Source: Bacillota bacterium (GTDB lineage: Bacteria > Bacillota > Bacilli > Paenibacillales > Paenibacillaceae). From it: a stretch of 59,646 bases of DNA. Of the stretch, positions 41,089-49,967 are shown piece after piece. Location of the stretch: NCBI GenBank assembly GCA_023433615.1, contig JAEZCJ010000166.1:1-59646 (forward strand), written 5' to 3'. A program made the translations under genes and the position numbers. Each line of letters starts with the position of its first letter. Positions within the stretch are counted from its first letter, which is position 1. The notes under the pieces were generated by a model. It saw only the letters and a program-made list of their open reading frames with translations, was not told the origin of the DNA and searched no databases.

Positions 41089-42390
41089 ATGATCAGGAAT
41101 GACAACCGTGTCACGAACTATCAAGAAATGGTATCGACCTTGACATCGAGACTGGCAGAATGGCTGGAGAGATCCGGTCAAGCATGGCATTACGCTATCG
41201 TCATGCTGGATCTGGACCGATTCAACGAGCTTAATCTCGCGATGGGACGCGCAACCGGCGATCTCATTCTCGAACAAGCGGCAAGGCGCCTCTATCGGCT
41301 GCAGACGATGTCGCCCGACAGCGTGATCCGCCGTACAGGCGACGACGACTTTGTCTTGCTGGTCGGAACTTCAGGGGATAAAGAGCTGCACGGCTTGCTC
41401 GCCTATATACAAGAATTGTTCGTTCCTGCATTCCGCCTGGACGGACTGGAGTGCTTCGTGAATATCAGCATGGGCATCTGCATGCTCGAGCAGTCCGAGA
41501 TCGATGTGGAGCGCGCGCTGCTGAAGGCGGGACTAGCGCTGCGCGAAGCGAAGAAGCGCGGGAAGAATCGGCTCTGCATCTATGGACCATCCGTGCCCTC
41601 GGTCAGTATCGAGAGCATCATCATGGAGTCTGAGCTGCGCAAAGCGATCTTCAATAATGAACTGATTCTCCATTACCAGCCGAGGCTGGAGCTCGCGACC
41701 GGCAGAGTCAGGTGCCTGGAGGCGCTTGTACGCTGGAATCATCCGACGCGAGGCTTGATCCCTCCGAGCGAGTTCATTCCGTTAGCCGAAGAGACCGGCC
41801 TGATTAACGAGCTGGGCAATTGGGTGCTTCGCCAAGCATGCGAGCAGCGCAAGCTGTGGGGGAGCGGCAGCAGCATCAACGCCCAGATCGCCGTCAATAT
41901 ATCGCCGATTCAATTCCAAGACCATGAATTCGCGGATCGGGTCATTGCCATTATCGAGGAAGCCGGCTTGCTGCCGGATTTCCTGGAGCTTGAAATAACC
42001 GAGAGCTCGATCATGCACGATATCGATATTACGATCAAGGTGCTGGAGAAGCTGTCCGACAGGGGGTTGTCCTTCTCGATCGACGACTTCGGAATCGGGT
42101 ACTCGTCCTTGAGCTATCTGAAGCATTTTCCGATCCAATGCTTGAAGATCGACCGCTCGTTCGTCAAGAACATATCGAGCGACCATAACGATCGCGCTAT
42201 CACGAACGCCATCATTAATCTTGGACATTCGCTGAATTTGCAAGTGGTCGCGGAAGGCGTCGAGGAAATTCAACAGCTCGAGATATTGAAGGCAACCAAA
42301 TGCACGACGATCCAAGGGTTCCTGCTCAGCCCTCCGAAGTCGCCGATGGACATCGAACAAATGTTCAATGAGCAGACGCTTGTGAGTTGA
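41089..42390 (+). CDS. GGDEF-EAL protein, c-di-GMP phosphodiesterase with degenerate GGDEF
   Basis: 433 residues from the ATG at 41089, preceded by GGAGGCACCT. A GGDEF domain (about 1-165) has RRTGDDDFVLL in place of GGDEF, so cyclase activity is unlikely. An EAL domain (about 180-430) keeps LEALVRWNHP, the NISPIQFQD and ELEITESSIM motifs, the metal/catalytic DDFGIGYSSLSYLKHFPIQ and LKIDRSFVKNI, and VAEGVEEIQQL. It probably degrades c-di-GMP. There is no sensor domain or membrane segment. It lies directly upstream of the EPS operon. Confidence 0.92.
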   Translation: MIRNDNRVTNYQEMVSTLTSRLAEWLERSGQAWHYAIVMLDLDRFNELNLAMGRATGDLILEQAARRLYRLQTMSPDSVIRRTGDDDFVLLVGTSGDKELHGLLAYIQELFVPAFRLDGLECFVNISMGICMLEQSEIDVERALLKAGLALREAKKRGKNRLCIYGPSVPSVSIESIIMESELRKAIFNNELILHYQPRLELATGRVRCLEALVRWNHPTRGLIPPSEFIPLAEETGLINELGNWVLRQACEQRKLWGSGSSINAQIAVNISPIQFQDHEFADRVIAIIEEAGLLPDFLELEITESSIMHDIDITIKVLEKLSDRGLSFSIDDFGIGYSSLSYLKHFPIQCLKIDRSFVKNISSDHNDRAITNAIINLGHSLNLQVVAEGVEEIQQLEILKATKCTTIQGFLLSPPKSPMDIEQMFNEQTLVS

Positions 42391-42395
42391 CGCGG

Positions 42396-42421
42396 AAGAG
42401 CCACTGAAGTGGCTCTTTTTT
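42396..42421 (+). terminator. Intrinsic terminator of the EAL gene
   Basis: AAGAGCCACT / AGTGGCTCTT 10-bp stem with a two-base apex and a T-run to 42421. Confidence 0.9.
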
Positions 42422-42793
42422 AGGCCCTAAGCGCCATGATGCTCGACAATAATCAACGAAATGTCCTGAATCGCCCTTCCCAACCCTGTCCGGGAAATGG
42501 TATATTAGAACTAAATCCTAAGATTGCGAGTCTCGCTTCGTCGCGACAAATAATCGATTCGACTCCGGAATAATCTTTGAATATTTGACCTCTGCTCCGG
42601 ACCTCCTATGTCGAATGGCAACTCACATGATCATTCGTTCTCTATCCACTCAGACCTTCCCGCACAGCAGACACCCATTCCACTACATCTACAACCAGAG
42701 CGAATACAAATCCGTATTTAGGTCTGCAACGCTAACTAAATATGCCATGCGTACGGACAACTTGGATGCTACATTATGAATGGGGATGCAGCT
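42422..42793 (+). promoter_or_regulatory. Long leader of the EPS operon
   Basis: About 370 nt with no supported gene. TATATT at 42501-42506 within ATGGTATATTA (42497-42507) repeats the element before the EAL gene; in both cases a ~280-nt leader follows. The leader contains a stem TTGCGAGTC-TCGCTTCG-TCGCGAC-like region near 42524-42550 and is C/T-rich afterwards. A 64-codon ORF (42585-42779) overlaps the operon start but lacks a ribosome-binding site and recognisable content. Confidence 0.4.
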
Positions 42794-44254
42794 ATGAAGC
42801 GTAGACCGACCGTGTTCTCGAACTTCTCGTTAGCATGTGTGGATGTAGCTATGCTACACCTGTCAATCATCGTTGCTTTTGGAATGAGGTCGGAATTCGA
42901 TTTTTTTCAAAGTTTGGAGATCGCTAACCTTCAATCGTATTTCGAACTGGCTCCGTGGATGTCGTTCATCATGATTATCGTGTTCTTCTACATGGACCTT
43001 TACGATACAGGGAATCGGAAGAAGTATGCAAACTTCTGCTACTCGATCGTCATCTCGATTGTCATCATGAATGTGATCATGCTGGCACTTGCTTTCTGGA
43101 ATCGCAATTTTGCCTTTCCTCGCAGCGTTATCGTCCTAGCCGGCGTGTTCCAATGCCTGCTCATCATGGCTTACCGTTACGGCGTCTGGCGCTTAGTCAA
43201 GAAGCTTCACGGACAGCGGTCCGTGCTCATCGTCACGGACGACGAACATTCCGGCGCGCGGTTAGCAGGCAAGCTGCATCAGCATCCGGAAGGCTGGTTC
43301 GCCTTGAAGCGGACGGTCTCGCCGCAATTGCTGCTGGCAGACGCAAGCATCGTCGAGCATGTCGACATTGTGCTGATCGGCTGCGACATGACGTCCGAGA
43401 ACGCGAAACAATGCATGGACATCGCCATTGCGTTAGGGAAGGAAGTCATGGTCGTCCCCGACTCGTATCATATCTTCCTCCATCATTCCTACACGCAACA
43501 GATCGCGGATACGATCGTGCTGTCCGTCCAGCAGAGCTTCCTTACAAGAAGGCAGCAGCGCCTCAAGCGGCTGTTCGACCTGGCGTTAACGTCGATCATG
43601 CTGACCGTAAGCCTGCCGATTATGGCCGGCATTTGGCTGCTGATTAAGTCGACGTCGCATGGTCCCGCCGTGTTCAAGCAGGAGCGGGTAGGCCATCTCG
43701 GCAGACCCTTTATCATCTACAAATTCAGAAGCATGGTGCATAACGCGGAAGAGAAGACGGGGCCCATTCTAGCGAGAGACGGGGATAGCAGAATTACTCC
43801 TGTGGGCAGATTCATCCGTTCTACGCGATTGGACGAGCTTCCGCAATTGTTCAACGTTCTGAAAGGCGAGATGAGCCTGATCGGACCGAGGCCGGAGAGG
43901 GCATGCTTCACGCAAGAGTATGAGGTGAAGATCCGGGACTATAGGCATCGAATCTCGGTGAAGCCGGGAATTACCGGATTGGCGCAGGTGATGTCCAATT
44001 ACACGACCACGATGGAGGATAAAGTGCGTTACGATCTTCTCTATGGACATAATTACTCCTTGCTGCTAGATATGAAGATCTTATTCCAGACCGTTCGCAT
44101 CGTGTTCCAACGCGATTCGGTCCGCGGTGTAGCGGATGCGGATCCGGGCAGCCATGCGTGCGATCGACAAGGGCTCGTCGACACGAACTATGCCGTCGCG
44201 AAGGCGGAGTCCAATCTAGAAGTAGCTGTTGGTGAGGGGCGGTCATTACGATGA
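42794..44254 (+). CDS. Polyprenyl glycosylphosphotransferase (EPS priming sugar transferase)
   Basis: Transfers a sugar-1-phosphate to undecaprenyl phosphate, the first step of EPS repeat-unit assembly; 486 residues from the ATG at 42794 (GGGGATG nearby; an ATG at 42776 is in frame but less well placed). Four N-terminal membrane helices, a cytoplasmic Rossmann-like CoA-binding region, a fifth helix (FDLALTSIMLTVSLPIMAGI) and the catalytic C-terminus: VFKQERVGHLGRPFIIYKFR, TRLDELPQLFNVLKGEMSLI, GPRPER, and KPGITGLAQV. The stop overlaps the start of the next gene by 4 bp. Confidence 0.93.
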   Translation: MKRRPTVFSNFSLACVDVAMLHLSIIVAFGMRSEFDFFQSLEIANLQSYFELAPWMSFIMIIVFFYMDLYDTGNRKKYANFCYSIVISIVIMNVIMLALAFWNRNFAFPRSVIVLAGVFQCLLIMAYRYGVWRLVKKLHGQRSVLIVTDDEHSGARLAGKLHQHPEGWFALKRTVSPQLLLADASIVEHVDIVLIGCDMTSENAKQCMDIAIALGKEVMVVPDSYHIFLHHSYTQQIADTIVLSVQQSFLTRRQQRLKRLFDLALTSIMLTVSLPIMAGIWLLIKSTSHGPAVFKQERVGHLGRPFIIYKFRSMVHNAEEKTGPILARDGDSRITPVGRFIRSTRLDELPQLFNVLKGEMSLIGPRPERACFTQEYEVKIRDYRHRISVKPGITGLAQVMSNYTTTMEDKVRYDLLYGHNYSLLLDMKILFQTVRIVFQRDSVRGVADADPGSHACDRQGLVDTNYAVAKAESNLEVAVGEGRSLR

Positions 44255-47200
44255 AAAAATGGTTAATCGGCTTCATATCGGCGTTATTATTCATTCCGGT
44301 TATGCAGCCGGCAATCGCGAGCGAATCGGCTGCGCCGTACAGCTCGACCACGCTGCAAGAGACCGATGGGCGCATCGGCTATTCGGGAGCTTGGGAGACC
44401 GCGAGCGGGGCGTACGACAGCGGTTCAGCCGTGTATTCGAAGGACCCGAACGCTTCAGTGTCCTTCCCGTTCTTCGGCGTCGGGTTCAGATACATCGGCG
44501 AGGTCGCGCCGCATAACGATAAGATCGATGTTCTCATCGACGGCCGGTTGGCCGCGTCCATTAAGCCGAATTCGGGCCCCAAAGGGACGAAGAGAATCCT
44601 ATATGAAATGACGGGATTGGCCGAGGGAGAGCATCACGTGGAGCTCCGGTCTGCGGCTAAATCGAATAAGAGCAACGATAAGTACGTCATGAACCTGGAT
44701 GCGATCGAGCTGTTGACGATCGTGTCTGCACCGGCGCCGAGCGAAGAAGAAGGAACAACCCCTGAGCCGACAGAGGCTGAACCGGCAGTGCCGGAACCGG
44801 CGGAGACCGCACCGGCAGTGCCGGAGACAGAGCCGGCAGCGCCAGAACCGGCGGAGACTGCGCCGGTAGAAGCAGAACCGGCAGCGCCGGAGCCGGTGGA
44901 GCAACAGAGTCCGACTATTCAGCCGGGCGAGCTGGTCGTGGAATCCCGCGTTCCCGGAGGCAGCCCGAACGACAATCAGATCCATACCTTCTTCAACATC
45001 AAGAACCTATCGGCCGCGCCTGTTCCGTTATCGGAACTGTCCATTCGGTATTGGTTCACGAAGGAAGATGCGGTCGATTCGCTCCTGCAGTGCGACTGGG
45101 CGGTTATCGGCTGCGGGAAGATCATGGGACAATTCCATGATGCCAATGCAGACAAGGCGGATACCTACGTAGAAATTGCGTTCGCCCCTGATGCCGGCAT
45201 GGTGCCGCCTGGGGGAGCCGGCGGGGAAATCCAGACTCGCATCCATAAGTCGAACTGGTCGAAGTACGCAGAGGCTAACGATTACTCTTACCAAGAACCG
45301 AGCGGGCAGTATCGCGCATGGGACCATATCACGCTCTATCGGAACGGCCAGCTCATATGGGGAATCGAGCCTGCGCCGTTGGCCGATCCGGTCCAACAGC
45401 TTACGGTCAGTTACCGGAATAACGATCGGCAAGTGTCGAATAACCAGATTAGCCCGTACATTACTATCAACAATGTCGGCGATCTTGCGGTTCCGTTGAG
45501 CGAGCTGAAGGTCAGATACTGGTATACCAAGGAGGCCGATGTCGAGCAGAAGCTCTATTGCGATTGGTCGCCGATCGGCTGCAATCTCATTAACGGCGCA
45601 TTCGGATCGAACGGAACGCAGCATTATGCGGAGATCGGCTTCTCGAATCAGGCGGGCACGTTGGCGCGGGGAGCGACCAGCGGCATCATCCAGCTCCGAA
45701 TCAGCAATAAGGATTGGTCGAACTACGATGAGAGCAATGACTATTCCTACCTGGCAAGCTTCGATCAATTCGCAGACGCAGAGCGCATCACGCTCTATCG
45801 CGACGGCCAATTGATATGGGGCGTCGAGCCGCTCTCCGAAGCGCCGAATCCTGAAATTCCGGGCATGCCGCAGGAGGTCGATGCGGCCGTTGCGGACAAT
45901 GCCGTGACCTTGCAGTGGGTCGCCGCATCGAACGCAGACGGCTATCATGTCTACCGGAGCCTAGCGGGCGAAGCCTACGTACGCATCACGGATAACCCCG
46001 TGAGCGAGTCTACCTATATCGATGTTAGTCAGGCACAGACATTCCTGCAGCAGGAGACGTCCGTATCTTACAAGGTGAGTGCCGTTACTTCCGCAGGGCT
46101 GGAATCCGAAGCCTCCGAACCGGTATCGGTCAGCTTGTCGCCGTCCCTTCCAATCAGGGCGGCAGCAGTCTGCGACCCTGCATCGGGGGCCGGACAAGCT
46201 GCTTGGACGCTGCATAACGACAATCCATTCGACGTCCCGTTCCAGGGCATTCAAGGAGAACGGAGCACTACGGGGACGATCCCGGCGCTCGGGACCTATC
46301 TGCTCGCGATCGCAGCAGCGGACGGTCAACTCAGCGTGACCGTCCAGGGCATATTGCAGGTGACGCTCGATCCAAGCGGCAATCCATGCGAGCTTGGGCC
46401 GGCGCTCGTCAGCGCGTCCGCGTTGTCGAAGAATGAGCTGCTGCTGCGGTTCGATAACGTGCTGGATCGGGCTACCGCGAGCGTTAAGGGTCATTATTCC
46501 ATCGCGAATACGGCTACCGGTACGCCTCTCGCAGTATTGGAGGCGATCGTGGGCGAGGATGCGACGCAAGTGCGGCTCGTAACCGGCGTTCAAGCGCCAG
46601 GCGCCGAATACGCGATTGCGGTCCAGCACGTGCTTGGACAGAACGGTCAGCCGCTCGCGCATAACAGCGCCAATGTCATTGGCTTCGCGGGCGATAAGGC
46701 GATTCCGTCCCAACTGGGCAACCAATTGCTGAACGGCGGCTTCGAGCAGGCAAGCAGCCCGAGCGGAGCCGGGAACAAGTGGGTGAAGTGGATCACGCCC
46801 GGCGTGACGGATACCGTACAAGTCGTGAATGATCCGGCCGCATCCGGTGCGCAAGCCCAGAGGATCGCCGGCAGCGGTCTTGCGAGCGGCAGCGTCGTGA
46901 TGCTCTATCAAGAAATTCCGGTTCGTTCCGGCCAAGTATTCGAGGCGGCAGGGAAATTGAACGTGGAGTCGCTGATCGACAGCCGGGTGGAATTCTACGT
47001 GGAATTCTACGACGGCGCCGGCAGCCGGATCAGCGTGTTCAAGCAGGATATGCCGGAACCTTCCAACGGCTATACGGATGCGCGCATACGCGAACGAATT
47101 CCGGCTGCCGCGACGAAAGCGAGAGTGCAAGTGATTCTGCGGGCAACGGCCAATAACGCCTCGGGGCTCGTCTACGCCGACGATCTGTCGTTCCGGTACG

Positions 47201-48663
47201 ACGGCAACCAATTGCTGAACGGCGGCTTCGAGCAGGCAGGGGGCCCAAGCGGCGCGGCGAGCAAGTGGATCAAATGGGTTACGCCCGGCGTGACGGATAC
47301 CGTCCAGGTGGTGAACGGACCGGCAGCAGGCGGCTCGCAGGCACAGCGCGTAGCGGGTCATGATCTGCCTAGCGGAAGCACAATCATGTTGTATCAAGAG
47401 ATACCTGCGGAAGCAGGCAAGGTATTCGAAGCAGCCGGTCAACTGCACGTGGAGTCGCTCGCGAATGCCAGAGCGGAGTTCTATGTGGAATTCTATGACG
47501 GCTCGGGCAGCCGAATCAGCGTGTTCAAGCAAGAGCTGTCAGCGCCGACTGCCGGGTACGTAACGGCGAGCATTCGGGAGAGGACGCCTCTCCCAGCCGT
47601 CAAGGCAAGATTGAACGTTATTCTGCGAGCCACTGGCGCGAACGGGTCCGGCGTCGTCTATGCGGATAATCTGGTCTTCGGCGCGAGCGCGAATCAATTG
47701 CTGAACGGCGGCTATGAGTCGGATGCCGGCGCGAACGGCGCAGCGAATAAGTGGGTGAAGTGGATTACGCCTGGCGTAACGGATACCGTTGGCGTCGTGA
47801 ATGCGCCGGTCGCAAGCGGAGGCCAAGCGCAGCGAATCGCCGGCAGCGGAATCGCGAACGGCAGTGTCATCATGCTGTATCAGGACATACCTGTCGATGC
47901 GGGTAAAATGTTCGAGATGTCCGGGAAGTTGAATGTGCAAGAGCTGGTCAATAGCAGGATCGAATTCTATATCGACTTCTATGACGCTTCCGGGACGCGC
48001 CTGAACGTGTACAAGCAAGATCTTACGGCGCCGACCGGCGGCTACATCGATGCCCGCATCCGCGAGCGCGTGCCGGCCGCAGCTGCGAAGGCGCGAGTCT
48101 ACGTGATCCTTCGGGCATTGGGCAACGAAGCATCCGGCGTGGCCTACGCAGACGATCTGATCTTCGCGTACGACGGCAATCAATTGCTGAACGGCGGCTT
48201 CGAGCAATATACCGGCACGAACGGCGCAGCGAATAAATGGGTGAAGTGGCTAACGCCCGGCGCCACGGATGCCGTGGCCGTGGTGAACGAGCCTGCAGCC
48301 GGCGGTTCGCAGGCGCAGCGAGTGGCCGGAAGCGAGCTTACGAACGGCAGCGTCGTCATGTTGTATCAAGACGTACCGGCAGAGGCAGGCACAGTGTTCG
48401 AGGCGGCAGGCAAATTATATGTAGAGTCGCTGGTCAACAGCAAGGCGGAATTCTATGTCGACTTCTATAACGGCGCCGGAGCCCGCTTGAGCGTATTCAA
48501 GCAGGACTTCGTCGAGCCTACGGCCGGCTATACGGACGCGAACATTCGCGAACGCGTACCGGCAGCAGCCGTGAAGGCGAGAGTCTATGTCATCTTGCGC
48601 GCCACGGGCGATAACGCGTCAGGCTCGGTATACGCCGACCAAATCGCGTTCCATACGAGCTAG
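44251..48663 (+). CDS. Large secreted multi-domain carbohydrate-binding protein
   Basis: 1470 residues. Order: signal peptide (1-24), a beta-sandwich sugar-binding-like domain (about 30-155, GAWETASGAYDSGSAVYS ... ALEGEHHVEL-type pattern), a Pro/Glu/Ala/Thr linker (161-228), two CBM3 modules (about 228-374 and 380-527, each ending GQLIWG-EP), a fibronectin III domain (538-629), two Ig-like domains (about 633-813), then four 162-residue repeats (824-985, 986-1147, 1148-1309, 1310-1470), each starting NQLLNGGFEQ or NQLLNGGYES and resembling CBM4/9-type jelly rolls. No catalytic motif, LPXTG or SLH anchor was seen. Translationally coupled to the priming transferase, it probably binds the exported polysaccharide or cellulose as a matrix protein (inference). 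Confidence 0.88.
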   Translation: MKKWLIGFISALLFIPVMQPAIASESAAPYSSTTLQETDGRIGYSGAWETASGAYDSGSAVYSKDPNASVSFPFFGVGFRYIGEVAPHNDKIDVLIDGRLAASIKPNSGPKGTKRILYEMTGLAEGEHHVELRSAAKSNKSNDKYVMNLDAIELLTIVSAPAPSEEEGTTPEPTEAEPAVPEPAETAPAVPETEPAAPEPAETAPVEAEPAAPEPVEQQSPTIQPGELVVESRVPGGSPNDNQIHTFFNIKNLSAAPVPLSELSIRYWFTKEDAVDSLLQCDWAVIGCGKIMGQFHDANADKADTYVEIAFAPDAGMVPPGGAGGEIQTRIHKSNWSKYAEANDYSYQEPSGQYRAWDHITLYRNGQLIWGIEPAPLADPVQQLTVSYRNNDRQVSNNQISPYITINNVGDLAVPLSELKVRYWYTKEADVEQKLYCDWSPIGCNLINGAFGSNGTQHYAEIGFSNQAGTLARGATSGIIQLRISNKDWSNYDESNDYSYLASFDQFADAERITLYRDGQLIWGVEPLSEAPNPEIPGMPQEVDAAVADNAVTLQWVAASNADGYHVYRSLAGEAYVRITDNPVSESTYIDVSQAQTFLQQETSVSYKVSAVTSAGLESEASEPVSVSLSPSLPIRAAAVCDPASGAGQAAWTLHNDNPFDVPFQGIQGERSTTGTIPALGTYLLAIAAADGQLSVTVQGILQVTLDPSGNPCELGPALVSASALSKNELLLRFDNVLDRATASVKGHYSIANTATGTPLAVLEAIVGEDATQVRLVTGVQAPGAEYAIAVQHVLGQNGQPLAHNSANVIGFAGDKAIPSQLGNQLLNGGFEQASSPSGAGNKWVKWITPGVTDTVQVVNDPAASGAQAQRIAGSGLASGSVVMLYQEIPVRSGQVFEAAGKLNVESLIDSRVEFYVEFYDGAGSRISVFKQDMPEPSNGYTDARIRERIPAAATKARVQVILRATANNASGLVYADDLSFRYDGNQLLNGGFEQAGGPSGAASKWIKWVTPGVTDTVQVVNGPAAGGSQAQRVAGHDLPSGSTIMLYQEIPAEAGKVFEAAGQLHVESLANARAEFYVEFYDGSGSRISVFKQELSAPTAGYVTASIRERTPLPAVKARLNVILRATGANGSGVVYADNLVFGASANQLLNGGYESDAGANGAANKWVKWITPGVTDTVGVVNAPVASGGQAQRIAGSGIANGSVIMLYQDIPVDAGKMFEMSGKLNVQELVNSRIEFYIDFYDASGTRLNVYKQDLTAPTGGYIDARIRERVPAAAAKARVYVILRALGNEASGVAYADDLIFAYDGNQLLNGGFEQYTGTNGAANKWVKWLTPGATDAVAVVNEPAAGGSQAQRVAGSELTNGSVVMLYQDVPAEAGTVFEAAGKLYVESLVNSKAEFYVDFYNGAGARLSVFKQDFVEPTAGYTDANIRERVPAAAVKARVYVILRATGDNASGSVYADQIAFHTS
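46720..48660 (+). repeat. Four tandem 486-bp coding repeats
   Basis: Units start at 46720, 47206, 47692 and 48178, exactly 486 bp apart, the last one three bases shorter before the stop codon. They are alike but not identical in DNA and encode the same domain four times. Spacing is exactly conserved with no indels. Confidence 0.9.
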
Positions 48664-48672
48664 TCTCTTCTC

Positions 48673-48706
48673 GCTTAGAATCCCCATATATCCGGGGATT
48701 CTAAGC
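48673..48706 (+). terminator. Hairpin after the large secreted protein gene
   Basis: GCTTAGAATCCCC / GGGGATTCTAAGC 13-bp stem with an 8-nt loop, followed by AGTTTAAC, a poor U-tract. It may reduce, rather than stop, transcription into the downstream glycosyltransferase genes, or protect the 3' end of the upstream mRNA. Confidence 0.6.
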
Positions 48707-48743
48707 AGTTTAACGGCAGATTACGACTTGAGGATGTGTGGCA

Positions 48744-49925
48744 ATGAAACTGCTGTTTGCGCATGATTTTCATATCATGAGGGATGAATCCGGTACGGTG
48801 TACACGAGCGGCGTCTTCCCGTACAGCGTCTGGCAGCGATACTTGGCCTTGTTCGATGAGCTTGTCGTTGTGGGCCGTCAGGGCAAGAGGATTGCCGATC
48901 CGTCCACCTTGTCCAAATCTACCGGACCTGGAGTGTCCTTCATGGAAGTGCCTACGCTCAGCGATCCGATCAGCAGAATCCGGAACTATGCGCAAGTACG
49001 CGAGACGATAGAAGGCGCCATGCGTGCATGCGATGCCGCAATCATTCGATTGCCAAGCGAAGTAGGGCTGTGCGCGATTCAGGCAGCCATGAAGCTGAAG
49101 AAGCCGTTCGCGGTGGAGGTTGTCGGCTGCGCATGGGATAGCATATGGTACTACGGCAGCTGGCAAGGCAGAATATATGCCCCGTTCTCCTATCTGGTGA
49201 CGAGGCATGCGGTGAAGCAATCGACATGCACGATGTACGTGACGCAGCAATTCCTGCAGCGAAGATATCCGTCATCGGGTAAGAGCTTCAGCTGCTCGAA
49301 TGTCGAAATCGATTACGACGCGCAAGCGTTGGACAAGCGCCTGATGAAGCTCGATTCGCTATCCGGCACGATGAGGATGGGGTTGATCGGCAATCTGACC
49401 GGCGGCATTAAAGGGGTAGATCTCGCCATTAAGGCGCTCAGTCTCGTCCATAGAAGCTTGCCGGGAATGGAGCTTCACGTATTGGGCGGCGGCAGTCCGC
49501 AGCATCTGATGGACCTTGCTCGCAAGTATGGCGTAGCGGACAATGTATTCTTCTACGGCACGCTGCCTTCCGGACAAGCGGTTCACCGATGGCTGGACGA
49601 TATGGACCTGTATATTCAGCCTAGCAAGGCAGAAGGGCTGCCGAGAGCATTGATCGAGGCGATGAGTCGAGGCTGCCCGAGCGTAGGGGCGATCGCCGGG
49701 GGCATTCCGGAGCTGCTGGATACCGATTACCTGCACAAGCGGAGCGACGAGCAGGAGCTGGCCGCCCGGATTGTCGGACTGGCGAGCAATCGAGCTGCCA
49801 TGCGGGAGCAGGCCGAGCGGAACGTCAAGCGCGCCTATGATTATCGCAAAGAAGAGAACGAGAAGAACCGATTCCGCTTCTTGAGCACGCTTGTCGAGAC
49901 GATTCGCCAGCGGCATCAGGATTAA
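48744..49925 (+). CDS. Glycosyltransferase family 4 protein
   Basis: GT-B fold glycosyltransferase, 393 residues from the ATG at 48744. The N-terminal acceptor domain has LLFAHDFHIMRDESGTVYTS. The C-terminal Glycos_transf_1 domain starts MRMGLIGNLTGGIKGVDLAI and has the nucleotide-sugar site SKAEGLPRALIEAMSRGCP and GGIPELL. Adds one sugar to the lipid-linked EPS repeat unit at the cytoplasmic face; donor and linkage are unknown. The 78-nt gap before it contains a hairpin. Confidence 0.9.
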   Translation: MKLLFAHDFHIMRDESGTVYTSGVFPYSVWQRYLALFDELVVVGRQGKRIADPSTLSKSTGPGVSFMEVPTLSDPISRIRNYAQVRETIEGAMRACDAAIIRLPSEVGLCAIQAAMKLKKPFAVEVVGCAWDSIWYYGSWQGRIYAPFSYLVTRHAVKQSTCTMYVTQQFLQRRYPSSGKSFSCSNVEIDYDAQALDKRLMKLDSLSGTMRMGLIGNLTGGIKGVDLAIKALSLVHRSLPGMELHVLGGGSPQHLMDLARKYGVADNVFFYGTLPSGQAVHRWLDDMDLYIQPSKAEGLPRALIEAMSRGCPSVGAIAGGIPELLDTDYLHKRSDEQELAARIVGLASNRAAMREQAERNVKRAYDYRKEENEKNRFRFLSTLVETIRQRHQD

Positions 49926-49967
49926 GCGACGATAAGAATCGAGGCGAGCCAGATCGAACGACGATCA

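Noticed and set aside
42585..42779. 64-codon ORF in the EPS leader
   Set aside because: No ribosome-binding site and no recognisable composition; treated as part of the leader.
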